Assembly (NCBI GenBank): GCA_946885915.1 | Contig: CAMPHF010000006.1 | Coordinates: forward strand, 62,001 to 126,000 | DNA length: 64,000 bases | Source of the DNA: an uncultured Idiomarina sp. | GTDB taxonomy: Bacteria; Pseudomonadota; Gammaproteobacteria; Enterobacterales; Alteromonadaceae | Reading direction: 5' to 3' | Part shown: one piece after another, positions 19,189 to 27,037 of the stretch | Layout of the letters: each line of letters opens with the position of its first letter | Numbering within the stretch: position 1 is the first letter of the stretch | The notes under the pieces: model-generated | What the model was told of the DNA's origin: nothing | The model's database searches: none | What the model saw: only the letters and a program-made list of their open reading frames with translations | Program-made: the position numbers and the translations under genes

Positions 19189-20139
19189 TAGCAAAAATTC
19201 GATGAGGGTAATGCCCCCTATTGCGCCGCAGAACAGCCAAAATGCGGAGTCGTCTTCTACCCCAGGCATACCGCCAATGTTGATCCCAAACAAGCCGGTT
19301 AAAAAGCTAATAGGTAAGAAAATGCCGGCGATCATCGACAATACATAGGTATTTCGATTCATTTTTTCCGCTACAGCTTGCTGCAGATGCTCACGCAACA
19401 TCCAGATTTGGCTCATCATGGTGTCTAGCGATTCAAACAGTCGTAACGTGGTATCGCGTTCATTATGCAACCACTGTTGTAATTCTGGCTCAAGCCATTT
19501 ATTCGCGTCTGTCGATAGTCGTTCAAGCGCGGCCACTTGCGGTCTTAAAAAACGGTTCAAGCGCAACAATCTGCGATGCAAATGAGTCAATGCAGCTTGT
19601 GACTTAGAGGTGTTTGTCAGTTCGTCGTTTTCAAGGTTTTCAATTTCTACCTCTGCTACATCCAGCAGCTCTTCTAAGCGATTGTTAAGTTCCTCAACTA
19701 ACATCACGATTAAGTCATGCAAGGTTTCTGGACCCCGGCCTTGCTGCAGGCGTTCTCGTATCACCCCAACCGCTTTAATCGGACGCCGGCGAAAGCTATA
19801 AATATTCCCCTGATACGACAAAATTCGCAGGCTCAGCATATCTTCGGGGGCTTCATTCTCGGTCAGATTCACGCCCCGTAAAATCAATAAAAAGCCGCCT
19901 TCTACTCTATCAAACCTAGGTCGAGTATCTTCGGTTAATACCGCATCTATGAGCGGATCGGGTATACCTAATTGCTCTAGCCAATTGCTTAGCCCCTCAA
20001 CATCACGCTGAAAATGAAACCATGCCTGTTGTTGATTAAAAAAATCTTCGGTAATGGCGGCTGCTGGCTGCTGACGAAACTGCCAAGCATCAATTAAAAA
20101 TTCAGGTGCTGCAGGTACTGAAGAGAGGTTTGAAGTCAT
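19165..20139 (-). CDS. zntB: CorA-family divalent metal transporter, ZntB-like
   Basis: This is a pentameric inner-membrane channel/transporter of the CorA family, close in pattern to ZntB, which moves zinc. The long N-terminal cytoplasmic domain (about residues 1-260) has helical, Leu/Glu-rich stretches. Two C-terminal membrane helices follow, with the pore motif as GIN(IGG) between them (family consensus GMN/GxN) and a basic LLRRLRFW end. The 324-residue length fits. ZntB assignment rests on resemblance; a magnesium or other divalent role is possible. It is convergent with fbpC (24-nt overlap) and divergent from the exchanger gene. Confidence 0.85.
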   Translation of the reverse strand: MTSNLSSVPAAPEFLIDAWQFRQQPAAAITEDFFNQQQAWFHFQRDVEGLSNWLEQLGIPDPLIDAVLTEDTRPRFDRVEGGFLLILRGVNLTENEAPEDMLSLRILSYQGNIYSFRRRPIKAVGVIRERLQQGRGPETLHDLIVMLVEELNNRLEELLDVAEVEIENLENDELTNTSKSQAALTHLHRRLLRLNRFLRPQVAALERLSTDANKWLEPELQQWLHNERDTTLRLFESLDTMMSQIWMLREHLQQAVAEKMNRNTYVLSMIAGIFLPISFLTGLFGINIGGMPGVEDDSAFWLFCGAIGGITLIEFLLLRRLRFW

Positions 20140-20220
20140 AGCTTGGGTCCTTTATAAGCGTTTCATTCAATGCTCGATTCCTCTAGAATACTGGAAAATT
20201 TTGAATCCTGCAGAGGCTTT

Positions 20221-21207
20221 ATGTTGCTTTCGATTTCAGCGGTCTTAGTTGGCCTAGCATTATTAGTTTGGAGCGCGGACAAATTCGTGGAAGGAGCGGC
20301 AGCAACTGCACGCCATTTTGGCATGTCGCCGCTGTTGGTGGGGATGGTCATTATTGGCTTTGGTACCTCAGCACCAGAAATGGTCGTTTCCGCGATTGCG
20401 TCATGGCAAGGTAACCCGGCGCTTGCACTTGGTAATGCTTATGGCTCTAACATTACCAATATTGCTTTAGTACTCGGGTTAACCGCGGTACTTGCACCTA
20501 TTAGCGTCGCCTCTGGCGTGTTGCGTAAAGAAATGCCGATTTTGATGATGGTAACCCTGCTCACCTTGTGGTTGTTGTGGGATCTGAGCATTAGTATGAC
20601 CGATGCGCTCATTCTACTCGGGGTGTTTGCGCTCTATATGGGTTGGTCAGTATGGCAAGGCATGCGTGGCGGTGATGATGCAATGAGTGCCGAATTTGAA
20701 CAAGAACTAGCAGCCAATGACGGTGTGCCAGTTCGTACGTCCGTGATGTGGCTGCTGATTGGTTTAGTGTTATTGGTGGTGAGTTCTCGATTGTTGGTCT
20801 GGGGCGCGGTTGATATTGCCACCGCAATGGGGATTAGTGACTTGGTCATCGGCTTGACCGTGGTAGCGATTGGTACGTCGTTGCCTGAGCTCGCATCTTC
20901 TGTGGCCGCAGTCCGAAAAAATGAGCACGACCTAGCGCTTGGTAATGTGATTGGTTCCAATCTTTTCAACACCCTCGCCGTCGTTGGTATTGCCGGCGTT
21001 ATTCAGCCGTTTGAACTTGAACCATTGGTGGTCAGTCGCGACTGGGTCGCAATGATGGCGCTAACGGTGCTGCTGGCAATATTTGCCTTCCGATTCAAGC
21101 GCCCTGGCCGTATCAATCGCTGGCAAGGTGGTATTTTGCTGCTGAGCTTCGTAGCCTACACTTGGTACTTGTTACAAACTGGGTTAGTACCTGCTGTAGT
21201 CGGTTAA
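20221..21207 (+). CDS. yrbG: Na+/Ca2+ exchanger family protein (YrbG-like)
   Basis: This is an inner-membrane cation/Ca2+ antiporter. The protein is an inverted duplication with about ten helices. The two signature alpha-repeats are visible as GFGTSAPEMVVSAIAS with GNAYGSNITN in the first half, and AIGTSLPELASSVAA with GNVIGSNLFN in the second. The acidic and Asn/Ser residues there are the ion ligands. The ATG at 20221 is preferred over an in-frame upstream ATG at 20170 because AGAGG precedes it by 4 nt and the protein then starts with its first helix (328 residues). Confidence 0.93.
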   Translation: MLLSISAVLVGLALLVWSADKFVEGAAATARHFGMSPLLVGMVIIGFGTSAPEMVVSAIASWQGNPALALGNAYGSNITNIALVLGLTAVLAPISVASGVLRKEMPILMMVTLLTLWLLWDLSISMTDALILLGVFALYMGWSVWQGMRGGDDAMSAEFEQELAANDGVPVRTSVMWLLIGLVLLVVSSRLLVWGAVDIATAMGISDLVIGLTVVAIGTSLPELASSVAAVRKNEHDLALGNVIGSNLFNTLAVVGIAGVIQPFELEPLVVSRDWVAMMALTVLLAIFAFRFKRPGRINRWQGGILLLSFVAYTWYLLQTGLVPAVVG

Positions 21208-21230
21208 ACGTTACTTTTTGTGTGTTACCA

Positions 21231-21256
21231 AACGGGTGCCATTGGCGCCCGTTTTT
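21231..21256 (+). terminator. Rho-independent terminator of the Na+/Ca2+ exchanger gene
   Basis: A 9-bp stem (ACGGGTGCC / GGCGCCCGT, one G-U pair) with a 3-nt ATT loop is followed by five T residues. It lies about 25 nt after the exchanger stop codon and before the convergent GDT1-family gene. Confidence 0.85.
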
Positions 21257-21284
21257 CATGAGGCACAGGCTTACGTCTAACAAT

Positions 21285-21842
21285 TTATGCCATCCAGATG
21301 GTCAATATGCCGAATAACACAAACACACCACAGGCTATCCAGTGCATCAGTTTTAACGGAATTTTTTGCAACAGCCAACGACCCGCATAAATGACCGGGA
21401 TATTAGCAACTAGCATACCTACGGTCGTGCCAATCACCACCGCCGATAAATCATCGAAGCGGGCTGCTAAGGCAACAGTTGCAACCTGAGTTTTATCGGC
21501 AATTTCAGCAATAAAGAACAGCACAAAGGCCGCGACAAAGGCGCCGTATTTAAAAATTCCCTTATCAACATCCTCCTCCTGATCGGGGATCAAAAGCCAC
21601 AGACCGAGCAAGATGAAAGTGCCGCCGATAATCCACCCATACCACTCGGCCGGAATCCAGCTTGACAGCCAGCTGCCAAACCACGCCGAAAGACCGTGGT
21701 TGATGAGGGTTGCCAAGGTAATGCCTAAAATCAGTAGTCCGCGCTGAGAAAATCTCGCGGCTAGGATAAGTGCAAGCAACTGAGTTTTATCACCAATCTC
21801 AGCTAGGGTAACAACCAAGGTTGAGGTAAATAATGCGTCCAT
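21285..21842 (-). CDS. TMEM165/GDT1 (UPF0016) family manganese exporter
   Basis: This is an inner-membrane cation transporter of the GDT1/UPF0016 family, whose bacterial members export Mn2+. Two copies of the signature helix are visible: LAEIGDKTQLLALILA near residue 14 and IAEIADKTQVATVALA in the second half. About six helices are predicted from hydrophobicity. The ATG at 21842 gives the family-like start MDALFTSTLVVTLAEIGDKTQ (185 residues), but it has no clear ribosome binding site. An in-frame ATG at 21896 just after a G-rich tract would add 18 residues. A yybP-ykoY riboswitch leader precedes it, which strongly supports a manganese role. Confidence 0.92.
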   Translation of the reverse strand: MDALFTSTLVVTLAEIGDKTQLLALILAARFSQRGLLILGITLATLINHGLSAWFGSWLSSWIPAEWYGWIIGGTFILLGLWLLIPDQEEDVDKGIFKYGAFVAAFVLFFIAEIADKTQVATVALAARFDDLSAVVIGTTVGMLVANIPVIYAGRWLLQKIPLKLMHWIACGVFVLFGILTIWMA

Positions 21843-21883
21843 GAAGATTCTTATTGTCGTTGCGGGTGGACATTTACTAGACA

Positions 21884-22042
21884 CCAAGGCATACATCCCC
21901 CCACCCGCGTTCAGGAGCTTGCATACCTTGGGTCTCGTCTGTCCGCAGCACTGCTGCCGATGCACACACCATGAGTGAATGAGCACTCAACTATGTTGAC
22001 GTGTGCCTTGGTCGGGTGACCAAGTGACTACTCCCCCAAGAC
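21884..22042 (-). ncRNA. yybP-ykoY manganese riboswitch in the leader of the GDT1-family exporter gene
   Basis: Read on the minus strand, the leader has the class hallmarks. P1 pairs CTTGGG (22040-22035) with CCCAAG (21932-21927). The L1 signature GGGGAGTAG follows at 22036-22028. A small hairpin TTGGTC/GACCAA comes next, then a long arm GCACAC...GTGTGTGC containing GTCAACATAG, and GACGAGA just before P1 closes. Downstream, CCAAGGTATGCA (21931-21920) can pair with TGTATGCCTTGG (21895-21884) through 12 pairs, two of them wobbles. That helix shares five bases with P1, so the two are mutually exclusive, as expected of an expression platform. Known members switch genes on with Mn2+. Confidence 0.87.
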
Positions 22043-22048
22043 GCGCGC

Positions 22049-22077
22049 AGTATATAAAAATCTAAGAGGGCTGTCAT
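22049..22077 (-). promoter_or_regulatory. Promoter of the manganese riboswitch transcript
   Basis: On the minus strand, ATGACA (22077-22072) and TATACT (22054-22049) are separated by exactly 17 nt. Each hexamer differs from the sigma-70 consensus at one position. The predicted start near 22042 is right at the 5' end of the riboswitch P1 helix. Confidence 0.78.
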
Positions 22078-22210
22078 CTAGCAATTAACAACTGCCGTAT
22101 TGTTTAATTGACAAGGCCTTGTGTGCTTACTTGAAGTGCATGCCATGTGTAGATGCTTGGTGTGTATAAATAGCAGGCAAGCAACCAACCGATCATGAGC
22201 GGAGAAAAAA

Positions 22211-23344
22211 GTGAACAAAAGACTATCGACGTGGACCAAGGCTCGACTGTTCGTGGGGCTTCTGATTTTACTCGGCGGCACTTTTGCACTACTAAGTAGC
22301 TGTAGCTCTTCATCGGCTTATCAGCACTATGTGAACAGGTATTTAACCGCAGCTGAAGCGGCAAAGGCGCAACCCTTACCTGCGCATTATGGCCCTTCTG
22401 GATTTACCAACCCCTACACTGATGGCATCGATAAAAACGCTTTCGATTTCTTTGCAATGCGGTGGTTTGGCGATGACCCATGGGCGGATCAAAGCCAAGA
22501 GCGCAATGCGATTGACGCTATTTCGATTGCAGCAAGCGACTTTAGCCCCATGCATCAACATCGTGCAACTTGGTTGGGACATGCCACTTTTATTATTGAA
22601 CTTGCCGGCGTTCGCATCGCCACCGACCCTATTGTCAGTGACCGAGCTTCGCCGGTCTCCTTTGCCGGCCCAGAACGCTTAACCGCTGCTCCGCTGCCAC
22701 TAAGCGCATGGCCACAGCTAGATGCCATTGTGATTTCCCATAATCATTACGACCATTTAGATGCCGACACCATGCGCCGCTTGTTGGAATTACAACCACA
22801 GCTGCAAGTTATCGTGCCGCTTGGGTTGGCGCCATGGCTGCGTGAACAAGGCTATCAAGACCAGCAAATTGTGGAACTTGATTGGTGGCAACAAACCCAA
22901 GTTGGCTCAGTGACCATTACCGCAACACCGAGTCAGCATTGGTCGGCAAGAAGTTTAGGCGATCGTATGCAGAGCCTGTGGGCGAGCTGGTATTTTAGCA
23001 GTTCGCAGAAGCGCGTGTGGTTTGCTGGCGATACTGGCTACAACCCATATCAGTTCAACGAAATCCGCGAGCGTTTGGGCGCCGTAGATCTCGCCCTAGT
23101 GCCGATTGGCGCCTATCAGCCACGCTGGTTTATGCAACCGCAACACACCAACCCACAGGAAGCCGTGCAACTGCACCTTGATTTAGCCGCGCAGCAATCC
23201 ATTGCCATGCACTTTGGTACCTATCAGTTAGCTGCCGAAAGTCTCGCCGAGACTTACGCGGATTTCGAAGCCGCTAAGCAAGCTGCAGGTGCAGCGGCCG
23301 AAGGCGCGCAGCGCCTACCTATTGGTGGACAACTTATTTTCTAA
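22211..23344 (+). CDS. MBL-fold metallohydrolase lipoprotein (NAPE-PLD-like)
   Basis: This is a metallo-beta-lactamase-fold hydrolase related to N-acyl-phosphatidylethanolamine phospholipase D. A signal peptide ends at a lipobox (LSSC, cysteine near residue 31), so the product is probably membrane-anchored and periplasm-facing. Visible catalytic motifs are ATWLGHATF, the metal-binding HNHYDHLD, TPSQHWSAR, WFAGDTGY and a late MHFGTYQL. The start is GTG at 22211, supported by GGAG 6 nt upstream. It is monocistronic, divergent from the manganese exporter. The family suggests a lipid or phosphodiester substrate; none is shown. Confidence 0.85.
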   Translation: MNKRLSTWTKARLFVGLLILLGGTFALLSSCSSSSAYQHYVNRYLTAAEAAKAQPLPAHYGPSGFTNPYTDGIDKNAFDFFAMRWFGDDPWADQSQERNAIDAISIAASDFSPMHQHRATWLGHATFIIELAGVRIATDPIVSDRASPVSFAGPERLTAAPLPLSAWPQLDAIVISHNHYDHLDADTMRRLLELQPQLQVIVPLGLAPWLREQGYQDQQIVELDWWQQTQVGSVTITATPSQHWSARSLGDRMQSLWASWYFSSSQKRVWFAGDTGYNPYQFNEIRERLGAVDLALVPIGAYQPRWFMQPQHTNPQEAVQLHLDLAAQQSIAMHFGTYQLAAESLAETYADFEAAKQAAGAAAEGAQRLPIGGQLIF

Positions 23345-23383
23345 GCCAAGCTCAGCCAGGCGATCTTTTTCCGATCGACACTA

Positions 23384-23412
23384 TTGATAACTATTCTCAT
23401 TTTTATTATCAT
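23384..23412 (+). promoter_or_regulatory. bfd promoter overlapped by a Fur box
   Basis: TTGATA (23384-23389) and TATCAT (23407-23412) with a 17-nt spacer make a good sigma-70 promoter. A Fur-box-like tract, GATAACTATTCTCATTTTT (23386-23404), fills the -35/spacer region. This predicts that bfd is induced when iron is low. Confidence 0.72.
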
Positions 23413-23439
23413 GTGGGTGCTTAGTTAATAGGAGCTCAT

Positions 23440-23661
23440 ATGTACGTTTGTTTATGTAAAGGTGTCACTGACCATACTATCCGCGCTGCGGTGGCCGATG
23501 GCGTGTCGTCAATGCGTGAACTGAAGCAATTGTATGGCGTTGGCGCGCAATGCGGTTGCTGTACCCAATGCGCCAAAGATGTGTTAACTGAAGCATTAGC
23601 GAAGCCTGCCAATGGTCACACAAACAACACTTTGATCCCAACTTCGGTGTGCTACACTTAA
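23440..23661 (+). CDS. bfd: Bacterioferritin-associated ferredoxin
   Basis: Bfd is a small 2Fe-2S protein that docks on bacterioferritin and reduces the mineral core to release iron. The 73-residue protein has the four cluster cysteines in the Bfd pattern (C4 and C6 near the start, C38 and C41 in the QCGCCTQC tract) and the MYVCLCKGVT start. It lies directly upstream of two bacterioferritin genes, with a Fur-overlapped promoter in front. A GGAGC ribosome binding site precedes the ATG. Confidence 0.95.
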   Translation: MYVCLCKGVTDHTIRAAVADGVSSMRELKQLYGVGAQCGCCTQCAKDVLTEALAKPANGHTNNTLIPTSVCYT

Positions 23662-23691
23662 ACTCTTGATCCTCATCAGGAGTTGCAGTAA

Positions 23692-24156
23692 ATGAAAGGC
23701 GAACCCTCCGTTTTAGCCGAGTTAAATCGTGTCTTAACCCGAAAACTCACGGCGATTAATCAATATTTTCTTCACGCACGCATGTACAAAAATTGGGGCT
23801 TACACCAGCTCAACGAGCATGCCTACAAAGCGTCGATTCACGAAATGAAGCATGCCGATAAAATCATCGACCGCTTACTCTTTTTGCAAGGATTACCGAA
23901 CCTGCAAGACCTCGGCAAACTTTTTATCGGTGAAGACCCGCGTGAAATGCTGGAACTCGACTTAAAAGTACAAACCGCTGACGTCTTAGCGATTCGCGAT
24001 GCCATTGCCGTGCTAGAAAAAGCGCAGGACTACGTAAGCCGCGACTTACTTGCTGAAATACTTGAGCAACAAGAAGATTATTTAGATTGGCTGGAAACCC
24101 AATTAACGCTTATCGGTAAATTGGGCCTTGAGAAGTACTTGCAAAGCAAGCTCTAA
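23692..24156 (+). CDS. bfr: Bacterioferritin subunit with haem ligand but degenerate ferroxidase site
   Basis: Bacterioferritin subunits form a 24-mer shell that stores iron, with haem bound between subunit pairs. The 154-residue sequence aligns without gaps to E. coli Bfr by eye and keeps E51, the haem-ligand Met52 and H54. Ferroxidase ligand positions 18, 94, 127 and 130, which are E, E, E and H in E. coli, read K, Q, Q and Y here. The subunit is therefore predicted to bind haem but not oxidise Fe2+ at a di-iron centre. It likely co-assembles with the product of the next gene, 31 nt downstream. Confidence 0.94.
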   Translation: MKGEPSVLAELNRVLTRKLTAINQYFLHARMYKNWGLHQLNEHAYKASIHEMKHADKIIDRLLFLQGLPNLQDLGKLFIGEDPREMLELDLKVQTADVLAIRDAIAVLEKAQDYVSRDLLAEILEQQEDYLDWLETQLTLIGKLGLEKYLQSKL

Positions 24157-24187
24157 GCACCAGCAAATCAAATCGGAGACAAACAAA

Positions 24188-24667
24188 ATGAGTGATGCCC
24201 TAGCCGCAAGCCAAACCGTTGTTGAACAGTTAAATCGGTTGCTGGCTTTTGAACTTACTTCTATTGATCAATATACCGCTCATTCCCGTCAATACGAGGA
24301 TATGGGTCTGACCAAGCTTTATGAACGTATCAACCATGAAGTAGATGACGAGCGTGGTCATGCGGATTTGCTGATCCGGCGGATGCTGTTTTTAGGTGGC
24401 CAACCTAACATGCAAAAGCGCGAACCTCATGCGATTGCGCACGATGTTCCCACCATGCTCCATAACGACTTACAGCTTGAAAAAAATAACGCAAGAACCC
24501 TGCGTGAGGTAATAGAAATTTGCGAGCAGCAGCAAGATTACGTCACCCGCGATATGCTGATCACTATTTTACGTGACACCGAAGAAGACCATGCCTACTG
24601 GTTACGCCAGCAATTAGGTCTGATCGAGCGGCTGGGGCTGCAATTGTACTTACAAAGTCAAATGTAA
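24188..24667 (+). CDS. bfr: Bacterioferritin subunit with intact ferroxidase site, lacking the haem methionine
   Basis: This is a second bacterioferritin subunit (159 residues), adjacent to the first. It keeps the di-iron ferroxidase ligands: E22 (FEL), E55 and H58 (ERGH), E98 (QLEKN), and a glutamate and histidine in TEEDH (about 132/133 and 135). The residue matching the haem-ligating Met52 of E. coli is arginine (R56). It is thus the functional complement of the preceding subunit. The ATG at 24188 is chosen because GGAG precedes it; the frame is open into the previous gene but without support. The pair probably forms a mixed shell. Confidence 0.94.
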   Translation: MSDALAASQTVVEQLNRLLAFELTSIDQYTAHSRQYEDMGLTKLYERINHEVDDERGHADLLIRRMLFLGGQPNMQKREPHAIAHDVPTMLHNDLQLEKNNARTLREVIEICEQQQDYVTRDMLITILRDTEEDHAYWLRQQLGLIERLGLQLYLQSQM

Positions 24668-24681
24668 ACCTGACTCAATCA

Positions 24682-24701
24682 CCGCTTGTCTTATCAAGCG
24701 G
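24682..24701. terminator. Hairpin between convergent bfr and nhaD
   Basis: CCGCTTG (24682-24688) pairs with CAAGCGG (24695-24701) around a 6-nt loop, 14 nt after the second bacterioferritin stop codon and 19 nt before the nhaD stop. No T-tract follows on either strand, so it may protect 3' ends rather than terminate transcription by itself. Confidence 0.4.
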
Positions 24702-24719
24702 CAACGCGCGCTGGTGCAA

Positions 24720-25973
24720 CTAGACCCACCATCGCGCGATCAATAAGCTCGCACTGTAGCCCACTAAATAAGCCAAAAATAGCGGCATTAATTGGCGCGA
24801 ATACCGTGCAAAGGTTAAGCCCGGTATTTTACTCATCGCGACAATGCCCGCTGCTGACCCAATAACAAGCAATGAACCACCAACGCCAACCGCATACGTG
24901 AGCGATAGCCACTGCCCCTCATCCATCTCTACGCCTGACTTTAACAAGGCAGCAGTAAGCGGCACGTTATCAATAATGGCCGACAATATACCCATGGCGA
25001 AATTAGCAAATTCCGGTGGCAGTATGTAGTACAGCACCAATAAATCATCAAGCACCTGAATATGACTCAGCATGCCCACCAGCAGCAACACGCCTAAGAA
25101 GAATAGCAGCGTGTCAAACTCGACCAACCGAACGTAATCCATGATTGGATCTTTGTCGTCATCTTCATTGAACATGCGGGCAATCATAAACATGACCGAC
25201 ATACCGGTTAGAAAACTGAGTACCGGAGGTATTTGGTAAACCGCATTACCGATGATAGTGCCTACTATGGTCAGCAAAAACGTAATGGCAATGGCGATAT
25301 CAACTTGCCGAACTGAGCGGGCCCGCGATTTAACCACCACTTGATCATGCAAACCACGCCCCAGCATCATGGCTAAAAACATCACCGAAATGGCGGCCGG
25401 CACTGATAGGATTAACAGGTCAAGTACAGTGACTTTACCTGCCAAGAAGATCATCAAGGTGGTGACATCACCGGTGATCAGCGCCACCCCACCTGAATTC
25501 ACCGCAAACACGACCAGCGCGGCAAATCGGGTTAAGGTGCGTTTAGGCAAATCTAATGACAAGATTAAGGTCACCGACACTAGGGTGGCGGTAATGTTGT
25601 CGGCTAACGATGAAAACACGAAACAGAAGGCACCAGTGATATATAACAGCCGCCGCTCGCTTAGTTGCTTGGGCAAAAATAGATATATCAGGCCCTGAAT
25701 CATGCCTTTTTTATTCAAATAGGCAACAAAGGTCATGGCGGCAATAAGGAACAGCCAAAGCTGTGATATTTCCGTCAAGCTCTCAGTCAACCCATGCTGA
25801 ACAGCTGCCGCTTGCGGGCCTCCAGCGCTCGTAATGAACAGTATAAGCCACGCGACCGTACCTAACAGTAAGGTTACTTTCGCCTTGTTGATATGAGTGA
25901 ATTCTTCAAAAATAACACCCAATAGTGCCAGCAGCGCTAGCATGATTAATATCAAATGAAGTAATTCGGGCAT
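24720..25973 (-). CDS. nhaD: NhaD-type Na+/H+ antiporter
   Basis: This is an inner-membrane sodium/proton antiporter of the NhaD (ion transporter superfamily) type, common in marine and haloalkaliphilic bacteria. The 417-residue protein has about 11-13 hydrophobic segments. Conserved tracts are SSLADNITATLVSVTL (about residues 120-136), NSGGVALITGDVTTLM (about 159-175) and AIIDNVPLTAALL near residue 335, where the Asp-Asn pairs are the expected ion-binding residues. It is divergent from the MscS gene, whose ATG is only about 28 nt from its own. It fits the sodium economy implied by the Nqr pump. Confidence 0.93.
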   Translation of the reverse strand: MPELLHLILIMLALLALLGVIFEEFTHINKAKVTLLLGTVAWLILFITSAGGPQAAAVQHGLTESLTEISQLWLFLIAAMTFVAYLNKKGMIQGLIYLFLPKQLSERRLLYITGAFCFVFSSLADNITATLVSVTLILSLDLPKRTLTRFAALVVFAVNSGGVALITGDVTTLMIFLAGKVTVLDLLILSVPAAISVMFLAMMLGRGLHDQVVVKSRARSVRQVDIAIAITFLLTIVGTIIGNAVYQIPPVLSFLTGMSVMFMIARMFNEDDDKDPIMDYVRLVEFDTLLFFLGVLLLVGMLSHIQVLDDLLVLYYILPPEFANFAMGILSAIIDNVPLTAALLKSGVEMDEGQWLSLTYAVGVGGSLLVIGSAAGIVAMSKIPGLTFARYSRQLMPLFLAYLVGYSASLLIARWWV

Positions 25974-26000
25974 GATAGGATGATTTTACAGAGGTGCCAG

Positions 26001-27032
26001 ATGGCGCGTAGTATACGCCAGTTAACTTCATGGTGGGAGCGGAACGTGACGGAATTTTCGAATCAATTACAACCTTATCTGGAATGGCTTCGTTCCACTT
26101 TGTTTAGCATTGGTGAAACTAAAGTCACCCTTGTCAGCATCGGCCAATTCATTCTTATTTTAGTGGTTGCTTGGTTCATTTCACTTGTCCTTAGGCGTGG
26201 CCTGAAGCGCTATGGGCACAACCAAAAGCGCATGTCCGCAGCCTCTTTATACGCCCTTGATCGCTTCTCACACTACATCATTTTAGTGATTGGCTTACTG
26301 ATTGCCGTCACCTCACTTGGCATTGACCTCACCAAGCTCACCCTACTTATTAGTGCATTAGGTATTGGGGTGGGATTTGGTTTGCAAAACGTGATCAGTA
26401 ACTTTGTCGCCGGCATCATGTTGTTGTTCGAGAAAACCCTAAAAGTTGGTGACTTCGTTGAGCTCGAGTCAGGGGTGACCGGTGAAGTGAAAGAAATCAA
26501 TATTCGCAGCACTATCATTACCACCAACGATAACATCGATATTGTGGTACCTAACGCCGAGTTTGTGAATGGCCGCGTAACCAACTGGACCATGCGCGAT
26601 ACGCTCAGGCGCGTACGTATTCCATTCGGTGTTGCCTACGGCACCGACAAAGATCTGGTCAAAGACGCCGTACTGGAAGCCGCAAACAACGTGCCACACA
26701 CCTTAACCGAAGATAGCCCGCGGCCGCCACAAGTGTGGTTAGTGGAGATGGGCGACAGCGCTCTTAATTTCGAGTTAGTGGTGTGGCTGAAGCCGGAAGC
26801 GGTAAAACGCCCTGGCGCCGTCAAGGCAGCATTTACCTGGGAAATACACAGTGCCCTCGTCGGCGCTGGCATTGAGATTCCATTTCCACAACGCGACTTG
26901 CATATTCGTAGTTGGCAGGCCGAGCAACCCGTACCAATTAGCTCCGCACCAGCCACGCCAACGGCTAACAGTGACAGCAGCGAACCAGCACCATCAAGCG
27001 TCAGTGACAACGACGCGGCTAAAGAACTCTAG
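26001..27032 (+). CDS. Small-conductance mechanosensitive channel (MscS family)
   Basis: This is an inner-membrane tension-gated channel that relieves osmotic downshock. The pore-lining TM3 signature is visible as GIGVGFGLQNVISNFVAGI, followed by the beta-domain tract GDFVEL. A C-terminal alpha/beta vestibule domain and a low-complexity Ser/Pro/Ala tail (last ~30 residues) complete it. I chose ATG 26001, with AGAGGTG just upstream, over an in-frame ATG at 25980, giving 343 residues. It is larger than E. coli MscS (286) owing mostly to the N-terminal segment and tail. Confidence 0.92.
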   Translation: MARSIRQLTSWWERNVTEFSNQLQPYLEWLRSTLFSIGETKVTLVSIGQFILILVVAWFISLVLRRGLKRYGHNQKRMSAASLYALDRFSHYIILVIGLLIAVTSLGIDLTKLTLLISALGIGVGFGLQNVISNFVAGIMLLFEKTLKVGDFVELESGVTGEVKEINIRSTIITTNDNIDIVVPNAEFVNGRVTNWTMRDTLRRVRIPFGVAYGTDKDLVKDAVLEAANNVPHTLTEDSPRPPQVWLVEMGDSALNFELVVWLKPEAVKRPGAVKAAFTWEIHSALVGAGIEIPFPQRDLHIRSWQAEQPVPISSAPATPTANSDSSEPAPSSVSDNDAAKEL

Positions 27033-27037
27033 GGCAG

